Both the position numbers and the translations under genes were made by a program. A stretch of DNA of 64,000 bases, taken from positions 372,001 to 436,000 of the forward strand of contig JAQOTA010000061.1 in NCBI GenBank assembly GCA_029532415.1, in the 5' to 3' direction. Below, in pieces: positions 1 through 10,831 of this stretch. Within the stretch, counting starts at the first letter, position 1; every line of letters begins with the position of its first letter. Origin of the DNA: Marasmius tenuissimus. Its lineage: Eukaryota; Basidiomycota; Agaricomycetes; Agaricales; Marasmiaceae. A model generated the notes under the pieces. The model had not been told where the DNA came from. It saw only the letters and a list, made by a program, of their open reading frames with translations, and did not search any database.

Positions 1-535
1 TGAAGGATATTGTAGTTGACAACTGTCATCCCTTCTTGAACGGGAAAGCCACCGGTATCACCGCGTGGACTGGTCGGCATGAACCACCCTGGGACCGAGA
101 TCAAACATGATTCGGATCTTCTCGGCCTTGACCCTGCTACGGTTCAAGCCCGGTGTAATTTTTTCTGTAATATATGCTCTCCCCGAAGAGCTTGGTGAGG
201 CACTTGACGGCGGGATGCTATCTACGGCTGAAGCCAGTCGCGAAGATGGACAGGAGGGAGTACTACGATAGAATATCAATCTTCTATTCAAGGACGGCAT
301 CTGGGCTTATTGCGGAGACGTTGGGAGTTGGGATGTTGGGTGTGATGGCAAGTTGTAACGGTGACTCGAAATCTGAGAAGCAGGTGCCGGCGCCCCCAAA
401 GCAGATGAGATGGATGAGAGGGAAGATTGGTACTGGTGTTTGAGGTGCTCCAAGAACAGATGAAAATGACCCGAAAGAAGGATTTATAGGGACATGGAGG
501 GAAATTGTGAGCCTTTCTTCGACACTCAAGGGATG
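1..535 (+). pseudogene. F-box/zinc family gene fragment, 5' side outside window
   Basis: This is the C-terminal part of a gene of the F-box/zinc family seen intact further along (genes D and E). From about 130 the reading matches the stretch LDPATVQARC followed by the C2HC finger region SLVRHLTAGCYL, then the FYSRTASGLIAETLGVG block and a YWCLRC pair. The parts lie in different frames, with stops before the finger and after the YWCLRC pair, and a GTWRE remnant appears in another frame near 490. It is therefore decayed. It resembles the D/E subgroup more than A/B. The homologous part probably continues to the left of the window. Confidence 0.7.
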
Positions 536-1123
536 ATAAGTCATAACTAAATGTCACCAAACATCCGGTATAGATTACCCACGCTGGCGGATGTGTGAGC
601 GATTCCCTGAAATCTCGACCCTTTCCTGTGGAAAAAACTTGAATAGGCACGAGATAAGCGTACCACACGTACCACAAGCTTGGAATGAAATGGCAAAGTG
701 CTACTCTCGATGGCCTTCCCCATCGCTTTTGTGAGGTTTACCTACGTGCTCGGCTAGAATTTATTCAAGAACCCTGCGGAAATTCTCATGACTGGTTCCA
801 CGTGTAACCCAGGACGCCATTGCAAGATCATAACATGTACGCAATTCCTGATCGGTTCATCGGGATCTTGCATTCTATGCGGCACTGTTGCCTTGTGATA
901 CAACTCTTCCTTCAACCACCACCTTGAACTGCATTTGAATGGTAAGTCGTTATTCCGTGACGAGTTTTTTTTTATGAACCTTGCATATTTGCCCCCGGTG
1001 TAGTCGTCAAAACAGAGAATGGAGTCTCATCCGCTCGATTCAGAGAATGCAACAGATTCCATGTCCCCTAGAACGGGACCAATATTGGTACGCTTTGAAT
1101 GCTGTGGTGACACCTAACACTGA
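536..1123. other. Intergenic, possible 5' region of the DUF6535 gene
   Basis: No gene was recognised. An ATG at 1019 is in frame with the downstream DUF6535 gene, but in-frame stops at 1115 and 1121 lie between. A GTAAGT at about 942 and a pyrimidine-rich AG near 1003 could mark an upstream intron, so a first exon of that gene may be here. Confidence 0.4.
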
Positions 1124-3198
1124 AGTAGTCATGGACAGCCTCGGCCATACACTACAGAACAGCCTTTCGTCTACAGCATCCCCCAATCTGGTGACTGTTG
1201 GAAGGAATGTTTAAAACGAGTGGACGAGTACGATACCGAGAGATGCAAGGGATACAGAGATGACATAGACACACTGCTCGTATTCGTGAGTAACACGTTC
1301 CTACTTTTATATCCCGCTCATATCGCTACAGGCCGGTCTTTTCTCTGCTGTAGTGACTGCGTTTACAGTCGAATCCTATCAATGGCTCGACGAAGACCCC
1401 TCGGACGCGACAGCTGAAATCCTCCGTCACATCGCCCAAAACTCAAACATGAACATATCCTTACCGCCATCACTTACCGAAACCGAATTCGCCCCACCTG
1501 AACCTGCCATCCGGATCAATATTTGCTGGTTCCTCAGCCTTACTCTTAGCTTGACAGCGGTCATCATTGGTATCCTCTGCAAACAATGGATCCGAGAGCA
1601 CCGAAGAAACCCTCCGAAATACGCTTCTCATAAGGATACCCTACTCTTACGCCAAATGCGCTATCAGAGCTTCGAAAAGTGGGGTGTTTCAAGTATGGCA
1701 CATGCCTTACCCCTGCTACTCGAGATAGCACTCACGCTGTTCTTCCTCGGCGTATTGGATCTTCTATGGAGTTTGAACACGCTAGTCGCTAGCATCGTCA
1801 CTGTCCAAGTCGGGATCGGGCTTTTGGCCATCTTCGCTACTACAATCTTACCAACCATCTCGCTTGTATGGAATACAAGAATACCGTGTGCCTACAAGTC
1901 GCCACAGGCATGGTTATTCTACAGGTTTTCAGACTGGTTCATCCCCTTATCCTCTCGTGTCTTTACCCTTCCCTTCAAGTGGAGTTCAGATTCAAGCTCG
2001 ACCTTCAATCGACTGTTCCGCGGCCTCACGGATTGGTTCGAAAGTGATACCTCCCACCCTTCGTATGTCACCCGAGACATCAATTACACTCTCGTCGAAT
2101 CTGCCATGGACTGGATGAACAAATCATTCGGTGCCTCTCGCGAGATTTCATTACACATTTACCACTGCCTCGCCGAATATAACCATTTCCAAGGCTCGTA
2201 TCTCCCTCGCTCGCTCCGGAAGCTATCGGATTTCAGAAGATATCAGTTATTGACACGATATCATGAATGGTATTGGTGGGATGATGAGACAAGGAAGCAT
2301 ATGATGGAGTTGCTGTTGAGGGCCGTGATGGATCCAGAGACAAGCAGGGAGGATGTTACGGTTGCATTGGATAGGTTAGGGAGGGTTGCTGTGGCTTTGA
2401 CGAGCGGTGAAGGGGATGGAGCAGAACCAGGGGCGGGGGTGGTGAGAGTGCGGACGGCTGATGAGCAACCTCATACTGCGGATGCAGATCGTATGCGGTT
2501 CAAGAACTTGGGAGAGGGTGGGCATTTTTCGCTTCTCCGTTCGTGCATTTGACTCGGCTGACTTATTGTCTTGAACAGAGCTCCTCCTCCAAGTATTTGT
2601 CACCCTCAACCAATTCGGCCTCTCTGACCGCGCAGACAGTACCCAATTTCTCGCATGTTATTCCATTCTCAACCGGTACTGGCTCCGTATTACCCAAGAA
2701 TGGCCTAACAGACTAGGGTACCCAGCATGGCATCAACCTACGACGTTTTTGGCCTCCCTTAACGACTTTATTTCGAACTCACCTGAGAGGCACCGAATAG
2801 CGCGCATATCAAAATGCGTGTTATTGCTCGACTCGATTATGAGGCAACCACATATGTCGTTTGCACTTTCGAATGAAACGATCGTGGAGTTTGCGAGGAT
2901 GTTAGATAGGAGGATTTTCGGGTGGGGGATTGGGCCTAGTTTGGTCAATATGGGGTATGGAGGCGGTGATAGTGCTGTCGGTTCAGAAGTGACGCCGTGG
3001 AGAGACTTGGTCGGAAGTGTCGTGAATCCGAAGACCAGCTTGGGACAAAGACGTCGTAATGAGGAGAAGGAAGACGAAGATAAGACCGTTGATGGGGTTT
3101 CGGATGTGGAAGATGGTTTGGAGCTGAATATGAATGATACGGTGGCTCCCATGGGGTCAGATGATGTTCTTCGGTCTTGCACGGGATACGTTAGTTAG
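1124..3198 (+). CDS. DUF6535-family membrane protein
   Basis: The protein belongs to the DUF6535 family, large in mushroom-forming fungi and of unknown function. Three exons fit: up to 1285, 1332-2517 and 2579-3198, with clean GT..AG introns of 46 and 61 nt, giving about 655 residues. The family signature is the end of exon 1 (KGYRDDIDTLLVF) followed by AGLFSAVVTAF. The hydrophobic stretches WFLSLTLSLTAVIIGILC, LLLEIALTLFFLGVLDLLW and VQVGIGLLAIFATTILPTI predict three or four membrane helices in the first third. The rest is soluble and acidic near the end. The N-terminus is unresolved, because the open frame starts after a stop at 1121 without an ATG, so a first exon is missing from this model. 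No inactivating mutation was seen inside. Confidence 0.8.
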
Positions 3199-3319
3199 CC
3201 TCGGAATCGATGATAGTTTTGACTTTGGTACATTGCCCCTTATAAGTTACGTTTTTACGAATGCTCTTGGTGATCTAGAATATGGATATATATACACCTT
3301 TCTGCAAGACAAGTGATAC

Positions 3320-4333
3320 CGTAGTATTATCTTTTTTCACCCCATCCGTCTCCGCCATACGGCTGGCTAATCCATCCCTCATACTCCCAGTCGCCGTCTT
3401 CGTGAGAGGAACTTCTGGTGTAGGCCAAGGCACCGCTTCAGCCTTTGCCTCCCATACAAAGAAAACGTCCACATCATTACCATCGGTCGAAACGAGGTAG
3501 CGGCAAGGTCAATCATATTGACGTTTCCCCCGTCATCTGAGGGAGGGAAACATGAGTTTTTACATTGCGATGTTACGACGGAGATCCTTTCGAGATATCC
3601 GAAGATCACTTCGTTATGTCGCCCGGACTTAAAACGACTAAGGGGAGGGAGGAAACAGAGGAGGGGATTGACAAAAAACTTGCCATTCATTATTATGCAC
3701 GGTGGAAGTTTGTTTCGGATTTGATACCTGGACCTCGAGAGGAAGGCGAGGATGCCAGAGTGCTTTCGGTGTTGACAGCGGGAAAGGGGACAAACGTTCA
3801 AGAATACTCGACGAGCGGGGATTGGGGGATGAAGGAGAAGTTTTCGTCGGTTGCAATCGCAAGAGTGGGCGGACTTTCATGATTTGATGCTTGAGGTTCG
3901 TCTAATATATCAGTGAGACCGTTGTTGTTCACCCCATTCATGTTATTTTCAGGATTTCTCATCCCGGTATCCTTCAATATGCTTCGTTCATGCACACCCG
4001 GGATGGGTTAGAACACCTCTCATGGCCAACCATGACTCATTCCTCATACGAGCATCTGCGAGCTTTATCTTTCGCATACTCGGTCCGTGGATGGTTTCAA
4101 GAGAAGAGTGTGGTGACTTCATGCTAAAAGGGATGTTGAGCACGGCTAACGACCCAAATAAAGCGTGGAGAGTGAACGGATACGGGAAGATCTTGGGGCT
4201 AAACGATATTATGGAACTCAAGAGCAAAGAAAGTTGCTATGAGAACATACCGTCGAGGAGATGGACAGTGCGCTCGGAAGAATATGAAGAATTTGAAAGG
4301 CATTCCACAATGAGTTCTCGGGTACATCCATAA
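3320..4333 (+). pseudogene. Broken short-chain dehydrogenase/reductase (SDR)
   Basis: Remains of a Rossmann-fold NAD(P)-dependent oxidoreductase of the SDR type common in basidiomycetes. The cofactor-binding glycine motif reads AVFVRGTSGVGQG near 3390. After a frame change comes HIITIGRNEVAARSI, then KHEFLHCDVT, then in another frame FVMSPGLKTTKGREETEEGID and HYYARWKF with the catalytic Y-x3-K-like pattern changed. After a 50-60 nt intron ending TTTTCAG (about 3953), the C-terminal part (VRTPLMANHDS, EECGDFMLKGML) is open to 4333. At least three frame changes separate the blocks, so no full protein can be made. It starts about 120 bp behind the DUF6535 gene on the same strand; no functional link is implied. 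Confidence 0.75.
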
Positions 4334-4380
4334 AGGGTATTGTTGGTCATTATACGATCTGCCAAAGACTAGTTCAATAC

Positions 4381-4644
4381 CTAATTCAGGGCAATTGGAC
4401 TGTCTTCTGAAGCTGCTTTAGGCTCGGTCGCCTCGTTTAGCTCATTTCTGGGGAGAGGAAGGCTGAAGAGATTGCTGAACGGCGGGTGTGTGTTATTCGT
4501 GGAAGGCTCTTCAATGGGAACCTTGTAAATTTCGTCCTCAACCTGAATGTTTCAATCAGCAAATGAACGATGTCAGATTCTAATCAGGCTTACTTGAAAG
4601 AATACAATATCGACAAAGAAACGGTCGTTGCGTTTTGGGCACAT
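4381..4644 (-). pseudogene. BTB/POZ gene fragment (N-terminal part only)
   Basis: Two exons (4644-4594 and 4542-4381, 51 nt intron) encode 70 residues starting MCPKRNDRFFVDIVFFQ and continuing VEDEIYKVP. This matches the start of the BTB fold in fungal BTB proteins, and exon 2 begins at the same splice position and with the same VEDE motif as the partial BTB gene at the right end of the window. The reading stops at the point where the family continues into the core BTB helices, and no downstream BTB sequence follows. It is probably a truncated duplicate. It lies head to head with gene A, whose start is 286 bp away. Confidence 0.6.
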
Positions 4645-4929
4645 GATGGCTATTTAAGCGTTAGGTGGAGATGGTAAGCCTCGTAATTTTGCCCCTTAGG
4701 CAGTACAATTACGGCACTGAGTAAGGCCTCGAGCTGCCTCGAGGGGGGCTTGGGTCATGCGCTACCCCCGGTGTTTTTCCTTTCTCTTCAAATGCTGCAT
4801 CATGCACAGTCAGCGCTGCACGGCCCCGAATCTTCTTCGATACAAACCACTACCATCCAATCCTGCTCAAAATTGGGGCCTGGCTTGACTCGATCGAACG
4901 CCAAGTGAATACGAGGTTCTACAGAAAAA

Positions 4930-7672
4930 ATGTCAAGACGAGTTAAGAGAGTGAGAGAAGAAGGGCCTTTTGGAGTCAACATCGATGGTTTGGGTAAGTA
5001 CCTTCCAATATCCCGTCTAGGTAGCAGCTAATGAGCGTACCAATAGGACCAGTAACCAAGAAAAACCGCTCCAAAGCTGCTGAGGGGAACACTGGGAAGC
5101 CCAATCTTTTGCCTCTCGACGTGCTATATATTGTATGTCCTGAATAGCTCCCTTTCTCTTCGTTCGCTTCACACATCATCCCTCCAGATCTTCAGTCTGC
5201 TCCCGCCAAGATCACTCCTCGCTCTTACTTACTTGAACCGTATATTTCGATCGATATTGTTGTCTTCAGAAACAACGTTCATCTGGACTCGCGTCCGCAA
5301 GTCGTACGAGGCCCCCGATCCATGGGAAGAGATGAGCGAGGTGCAGTGGGTTAGGCTGTTGTTTGGGGACGCAAACTGCTCGGTATGTGCGATTCATGGT
5401 TGATTATCAATCTCCATATTCGGATTTCACGGCGCTTACCCATGCCCCCAGCTTTGTAGGGTCAAAAGCGTACGAAAGATTGACTTCAGCTTGATGACTA
5501 GGGTGTGTTTGGCATGTGTGAAAGCAAAGTAAGTTTCCGTCATCCTGTTTGCGTAGCTCTCGGTAGTAAAGATGATCTGTATTTCTAGTGGAATCAGTAA
5601 AGTCCAACTCAAACGAGCTTACCCGGACGAACACAGCCTCCTTGTGGACCTGGTTCACCCTACGAGTAGTAAGTCTGAACCACTTGCACCCTCATTTTTC
5701 GCTCTCGTTGTCGAACGGCTACTGACACAGGTCTGATACAACAGTTAGCCAAAGGGCAAGCTATTATCGTCAACGGGAGATTGACCGTGTGCTCGAGCGA
5801 GTCAGGAAGTGTGCTGATGAAGAAGAACTGGAGGCATATGTGAAGGAACGGAAAGCATATTTAGAGAGACTTGTCGCCGTACGTTTTTTCCACTTGCACG
5901 GAGTACTATTTGATCAAGCATCACTGTCAGCATGCGAATCTATGCTACGAATGGATTGCCGACGAACCTAACAGAAAGACAAAAGAGGTTCACCTCGCGA
6001 TAGACGAGAGGTTTGGAGCGTATGTATCACCTCGAGTGACTGTCTCAAGCCGTTTGTTGACCTTCAATATCAGGATAAAGGCACGACTCAGAGAAATGAA
6101 TTTTGTGGATCAGGACATCGAGGTCATCAGGGATGATGTGGAGGTCGCAAAAGGTCGACCGTTAACTGAACGCAGTACGTACTTCTTTTCAATTTTTCGA
6201 ATCCTCTCGGCTTACCGACTCTTCAGTGTGGGCTCAACTCAAACCACGACTCGCCGGAGTCGTGTTTGACTCTCGCGTTCGACGACTGTTATCCGATCTG
6301 TGCAGCCCGCTGAGTTCTACCGCTTATTCTCATGTGATAAACTCCCCTTCCGGCCAAACACAACCCCCTGCCTTTCTGATAACCCGTTGCGACTTGATTG
6401 CACAACATTACCTCTCATATAAACAGTCACTCCCCCTCCTCGAGTGGCGCAAAAATATGTGCCCATCTGTGGAAGCCGTGTGGTGCTTACCGTCGATGAG
6501 AAAAATAATTGCCTTACCGGATGGAGTCGACGTCACGTCGGAGACGATTCAAAACCCCCCTTCGATGAACAAAGTTAACATCTTTGCTCAAGAACTCAGA
6601 CGGGGCATTCAGGACCTCGAATATGGACTCGGTCACGTCTATAGCTTTATGGGACGTCCACAGAAGGAAGCTTTCAAGAACTGGATGGATCCGGATGCCA
6701 AAATCCGGGTTCCTGAATCCGATTGGAGGGACATCCTGCAGGATTTGGCAACCGTGCAAGGAAGATGCAAGGTTTGCCAACGAGTCTTCAGCTCGGCGTT
6801 GATAGTGATCCGCCATTCAACGGGACCGTGTTTCTTGAGGTCAGATGTATTGCCCAGGGATCTCGAGTTCTATAGCCTGGCGGACCATACGAGATCATTG
6901 GACATGTTTTGTTCACGCTCGGCTGCTGGGCTCGTTTGGGCTACTTTGGGTGCGGAGAGAATGTATGATGCCAAAGCGAGCGAGATGGATGAGGTGGGGA
7001 GGTGGTATCGGTGCTTGAGGTGTTCTCCGAGAGTAGACGGAGGAGAGAAGATACACCAGGGACATGAAGGTTTCGTTGGGACGTGGAGGGAATGTGTGAG
7101 TTTCCTTCCTGTTCTTTTCTTTTGAGTTACTCGGTCCCGACACTCGATGACCACGTAGATCACTCACGCCTTTCAAGAGCTCATCCTTACTAGAGGCGAC
7201 TCAAAGCACGAGGTCATTCCAATAGATCAGGGACGCGATAACAAGGTATCCCAAATGCTCTTACGAGTCAGGGTATACTGTGAGAGTTGAATTCGCCGCT
7301 GACACTAACTGATTCATATAGGTTACCCCTTACTCCCAGGGGTATCCGTTGTTCCCTATTTCGGACCTCACTCTGAACCACGAGTATATGGACCAAAGAC
7401 GCGATAACCCGTTATTCCAGATCCTCACACAAGAGGAGGTACAAGGAATGAACCTGAAGAACGAGCGTGAGTGTTGGTCGTGCGCGCATTGTACCATCAA
7501 TGCCGAACGACTCTGGACAAGGCAGGTCATGGTAAAGCATTTGAGAGATGAGTGAGTAGTTCGTCTCTCCTTTAGCCTAAAATCGCCTCACTAAAGCTTT
7601 CAACGCAGGCACCAAATCCAGGATCCGCGAGTCCCACAGGACTTCTTCTATGCTGCCTCGGATGAAGCGTGA
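4930..7672 (+). CDS. F-box/zinc-site protein A (intact, 691 aa)
   Basis: Twelve exons join in one open frame: 4930-4993, 5047-5132, 5188-5382, 5452-5528, 5589-5668, 5745-5878, 5931-6019, 6074-6174, 6227-7095, 7159-7245, 7322-7551, 7609-7672. The F-box lies at about residues 40-80 (LLPLDVLYIIFSLLPPRSLL, then TFIWTRVRKS). It is followed by C114-x2-C117-x16-C134-x2-C137, a likely zinc site, a charged helical stretch (RVLERVRKCADEEELEAY), a C2HC finger (CKVC-x12-H-x4-C), a YRCLRC pair and a terminal CWSCAHC cluster. F-box proteins normally bind Skp1 and present substrates to an SCF ubiquitin ligase; the role here is inferred. Exons 10 and 11 repeat a DQxRDN motif, an insertion absent from gene B. 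Spacing and intron positions are shared with the other copies. No promoter motif was identified. Confidence 0.85.
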
Positions 7673-8566
7673 CTAGCTCACGCGTAGAAAAGACGGGCGA
7701 AGATCCATGCTGCGTTTACGCCCTCCCAGCATTAGTCACGGCATCTAGTATCGTGATGGTAAAGATGCCCTTTAACCCATGAGTCCCTACGAGCAATCAT
7801 GACGATTCAAAGCTAATGAGTAACCGAAACATTAACTCATATACATGTATAACTACCAAAACCTCGATTTTTATGTCTTTTTACGTGCAGGAAGCAAAGG
7901 AACCACTAGCGAGTGTTAGATTAGCTTTGAGTTGGTACATTTAGAGAGGATGATTACTTGTGACCACGACTAAAACACCCTCCGTGACCCGGTCAACAGA
8001 GGTGAAAAATTACACTAAAGATCTGAAGATCCCGGCCTGTTTTCCAATGACACCGCCGGTGTTGCGTCTGTCGACGAGGGAATGAAGTCAACAGTTGCAG
8101 CTCCCGTCGTGAAGGAGGAGCTGTGGTTTCAACGTATACTGATGAGAAAAGAGAAGGGAATGAATCACCCCGAGCTCAACGATGACCGAGACTCTCGGGG
8201 AGGATGCACAAGGAAAGTGTGGCGACACTGTCGTGAGAGAGGGTCTGTCATACTGTTTGACAGGAGATAGAGTGATTAGAACAATGCTTCGAGATCAAAA
8301 CCATAACCTTGGACTTAATCGAGCCGCGAAATCGTCGAGTCAGACTCATAGGTGGAAGGTGAAGAGAGAATTAAGTGAGCGTGAAAGTGAAATAGAGGAT
8401 CCGGTCATGGCTTCAGGCTATGGAGACTCGTTAAGAGTGGGTGGTCTCAGTGATATGCGTATAGGGTAAGTTTTTGTATTAAGCGGCGCGGTGATCCTTT
8501 TAGCTAACCTTTTAGCTAACGGGCTATTGCGGTATGATCCGGATAAACAAACGACAGGACTGTCAC
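7673..8566. other. Intergenic, duplicated 3' flank of F-box genes
   Basis: No gene was recognised. About 7735-7810 is similar to the sequence following genes B (near 13370) and C (near 34980), which share a block around TGATGGTA..AAGCCTCT..GTCCCTACGA. About 8265-8300 (GATAGAGTGATTAGAACAA) is similar to 13825-13855. The 3' flank was therefore copied with the F-box genes. Confidence 0.5.
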
Positions 8567-9160
8567 TCAAAATACTGTTACCTCAGCACCCTCCTGACGA
8601 GTTTGAGTTTTCTCATTCCAAGCCGCGTAATAGAAGTCCATCGGAACGCGAGGTTCCGATACTTGGTGTCTACGAACAGTACCAGTCAGTGACTCTGCCT
8701 TGAGATCACCAATAGTATGCTTACTCCTCCTTCGAATGCTTTTCCACCATTTCCCTAGTCCAAAGTTCTCCAACGTTTACATCACAACGAGCGCACAACC
8801 AACCTTTACGCTTCTCCCTGAGTCCCATGCGCTCCGCATCCTCACGTCCAAGGATTTTAAATCCGGGATTGCGTAGAGATTTGTGCAGGGTATCCGGGAT
8901 ACCACATGAGTCTCCCTTGGACGTGTGAAGAATCTAGTTAGTAGTAGATGTTGTTGGTAAATATATGATCAGAGCTAGAGAGTATGAGATGACGACGGAA
9001 CATACTCACACATTCCCTCCACATCCCAACGGACCCTTCTCCCTCACTAGTAACTACACCTCAGGGACTGATACCCCTGTCTCCTATCGTCCATCTCATC
9101 AGCCTTCACGTCGCGCATTTTACACTTTCCAAATGTCGCCTCGATGAGAGACAGAGTAGC
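8567..9160 (-). pseudogene. F-box/zinc family 3' fragment
   Basis: Three C-terminal pieces of the family appear on the minus strand. First comes DEMDDRRQGYQSLRC with a WRECVS remnant (about 9150-9000). Next is NPGFKILGREDAERMGLREK with WLCARCDVNVGELWTREM (about 8880-8735). Last, after a GTAAGC..GTAG intron, is the ending HQVSEPRVPMDFYYAAWNEK to the stop at 8567. The stops between blocks and the lack of any upstream F-box show a truncated, decayed copy. The ending resembles genes D and E (VSEPKVPRDFFYSAWDER). Confidence 0.65.
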
Positions 9161-9365
9161 ACGTGTTTTGAATAATGAGCCGCAGGATACTCACTGTAAG
9201 ACTACAATGTCGCGAGAACCGCCCTATCCCAGTGGGTAATTCGCTTTTCGGTATAATACACTGCGAACACATTTTTCAGCCCTCTCTATGTTTCGCTGGA
9301 AAAGACAGTGAGTTCTCCTATTGACTTGCAACTAATGAAATTCACATAGAACTGAGTGAAATTAT

Positions 9366-9746
9366 CTAGTGTACAATTTCGTCTTCTGAACGGTTTTCAA
9401 TACCCATGATACATGGCCGCTCGTACAGAGCCCAGCGCCGTGGACAGTGAGGAAGGTGCTCTGGAATACGCGCCACTGAGCAACTAACCTTGTCAATGTC
9501 AACGACCCGGATAGGCCCAAAACTTTTGTGCTTGTAGTACGGCATTCCGAGCTTATTTTGCTCTTCGAGCTTGACTGGACGAATTACTGTGACCACCAAC
9601 GTAGTCTGCTCACCATCGGGCAGAGTTGCAGCAAACTCGAGAACCCGCACGAGTTTTCCATATGTGTTTCGTTGGTAGAGGATAACCGGAAGGTTACGGG
9701 CATTTTCGTTTCGATCCGCTGTGTAGCTAAACTTTTGAATCAGCAT
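9366..9746 (-). CDS. Unrecognised ORF, possibly transposon-derived
   Basis: A 126-codon open frame with the stretch RVVDIDKVSCSVARIPEHLP. Its style recalls the small domain at the C-terminus of some large fungal DNA-transposon proteins, but this is a weak impression and no catalytic domain accompanies it. No start or intron evidence is available. It could be a decayed remnant or a chance frame. Confidence 0.2.
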   Translation of the reverse strand: MLIQKFSYTADRNENARNLPVILYQRNTYGKLVRVLEFAATLPDGEQTTLVVTVIRPVKLEEQNKLGMPYYKHKSFGPIRVVDIDKVSCSVARIPEHLPHCPRRWALYERPCIMGIENRSEDEIVH

Positions 9747-10050
9747 TCAGCAGCCGGAAATCCACCTAGACTCTCAGTTGAACCTTGCTCTCATTTTTTC
9801 TCTCGACCGCTTTCGATTTTCTCCCGCCGACTTTGGGGTCGCAATCAAGGGTGGAATTTGAAGTTTGGATTGGTCCGCTTTCGGCTAACTCGGTTGTTGG
9901 ATCGCCGGATCTCCACCCTCCGTCCTACCGGCGTTAGCCCAGGCTACAAGCCTCCATGCACCAGTATCATCTTATCTTGTTAGTTTTGATTTATTGTTTC
10001 TGCACTCCTCATTGCCAAATCAGTGGTTGATATCTCAGGCATCTCACTGA

Positions 10051-10252
10051 CACTGGGCACAAGAGCCCACTCACTTTCCTTCTCACTTTCCTTCACATGT
10101 CACAAAGGTCTTTGTGCCCTCATATACGGCCATTTCCCCGCCAAAAAAAAATAGTGCCCAATACAAAGAGTACAAGGAAAGTGAAAGGAAGTGAGTAGGC
10201 AAGTGAGTCGGTATCACTTTCCCGGAAAGTGAGTGGGCTCTTGCACCCGGTG
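10051..10252. mobile_element. MITE with CACTG ends, 3-bp target duplication
   Basis: The ends are inverted copies: CACTGGGCACAAGAGCCCAC on the left and the reverse complement of CACCGGGTGCAAGAGCCCAC on the right, continuing imperfectly through the CTCACTTTCC repeats. The element is flanked by TGA on both sides, consistent with a 3-bp target-site duplication. It is 202 bp and has no coding capacity. The ends resemble those of the element at 20867 (CACTGGGTGCAA). A 3-bp duplication with CACT-type ends points to the CACTA (EnSpm) superfamily. Confidence 0.75.
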
Positions 10253-10831
10253 TGATCCTCCATCTCCCAAGCGGGTGCCAAGGAATGCTGCGTCATTAAC
10301 GATGTCAATGATCACAGTCAATCGCTTACAGTATTTTGCGCCACTCACATCCCAGCTCCCGAAACCCCGAAAATTGGTAGTCGACTGTTATGATATAGAA
10401 TGGGGTGGACCTCAGCCTCACAGTCGGTACGCTCAAGAGTGAAGCGACCAATTTCATAGACTAAGGTCGTCCTTCTCAATGTCCCGTTGCATCTATATAG
10501 CCTAGAAATTTGGCTTGGCCTCGGGACCCGCGAGTGCCGTGAAACCACCCACAGTGCGTGAAGAGGACAAGTTACAACTAATCGATGACTCAATAGATGC
10601 CGAAACCCCAACCCTCTGCTCACCTCTATGTTCAGAGTCTGTCGGTTCAAGCTCAGGGCTCCCAGTCAGGCTGTTTCGGAAAATGCCGAGCCACGCGCGA
10701 ACAGTCCCGTGCCCACACACGGCCCTGAACTCACTCTTGGACCCATACCACCATCACCGCCCACTACTACCTTCAAATCCTGCTCAACAATCAATCAAAG
10801 CCCAGCTTGCTTCGAGTTGACCGTCAAGTGG
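10253..10831. other. Intergenic, upstream of F-box copy B
   Basis: No gene, repeat or promoter motif was recognised here. Open frames on both strands lack known domains. Confidence 0.4.
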
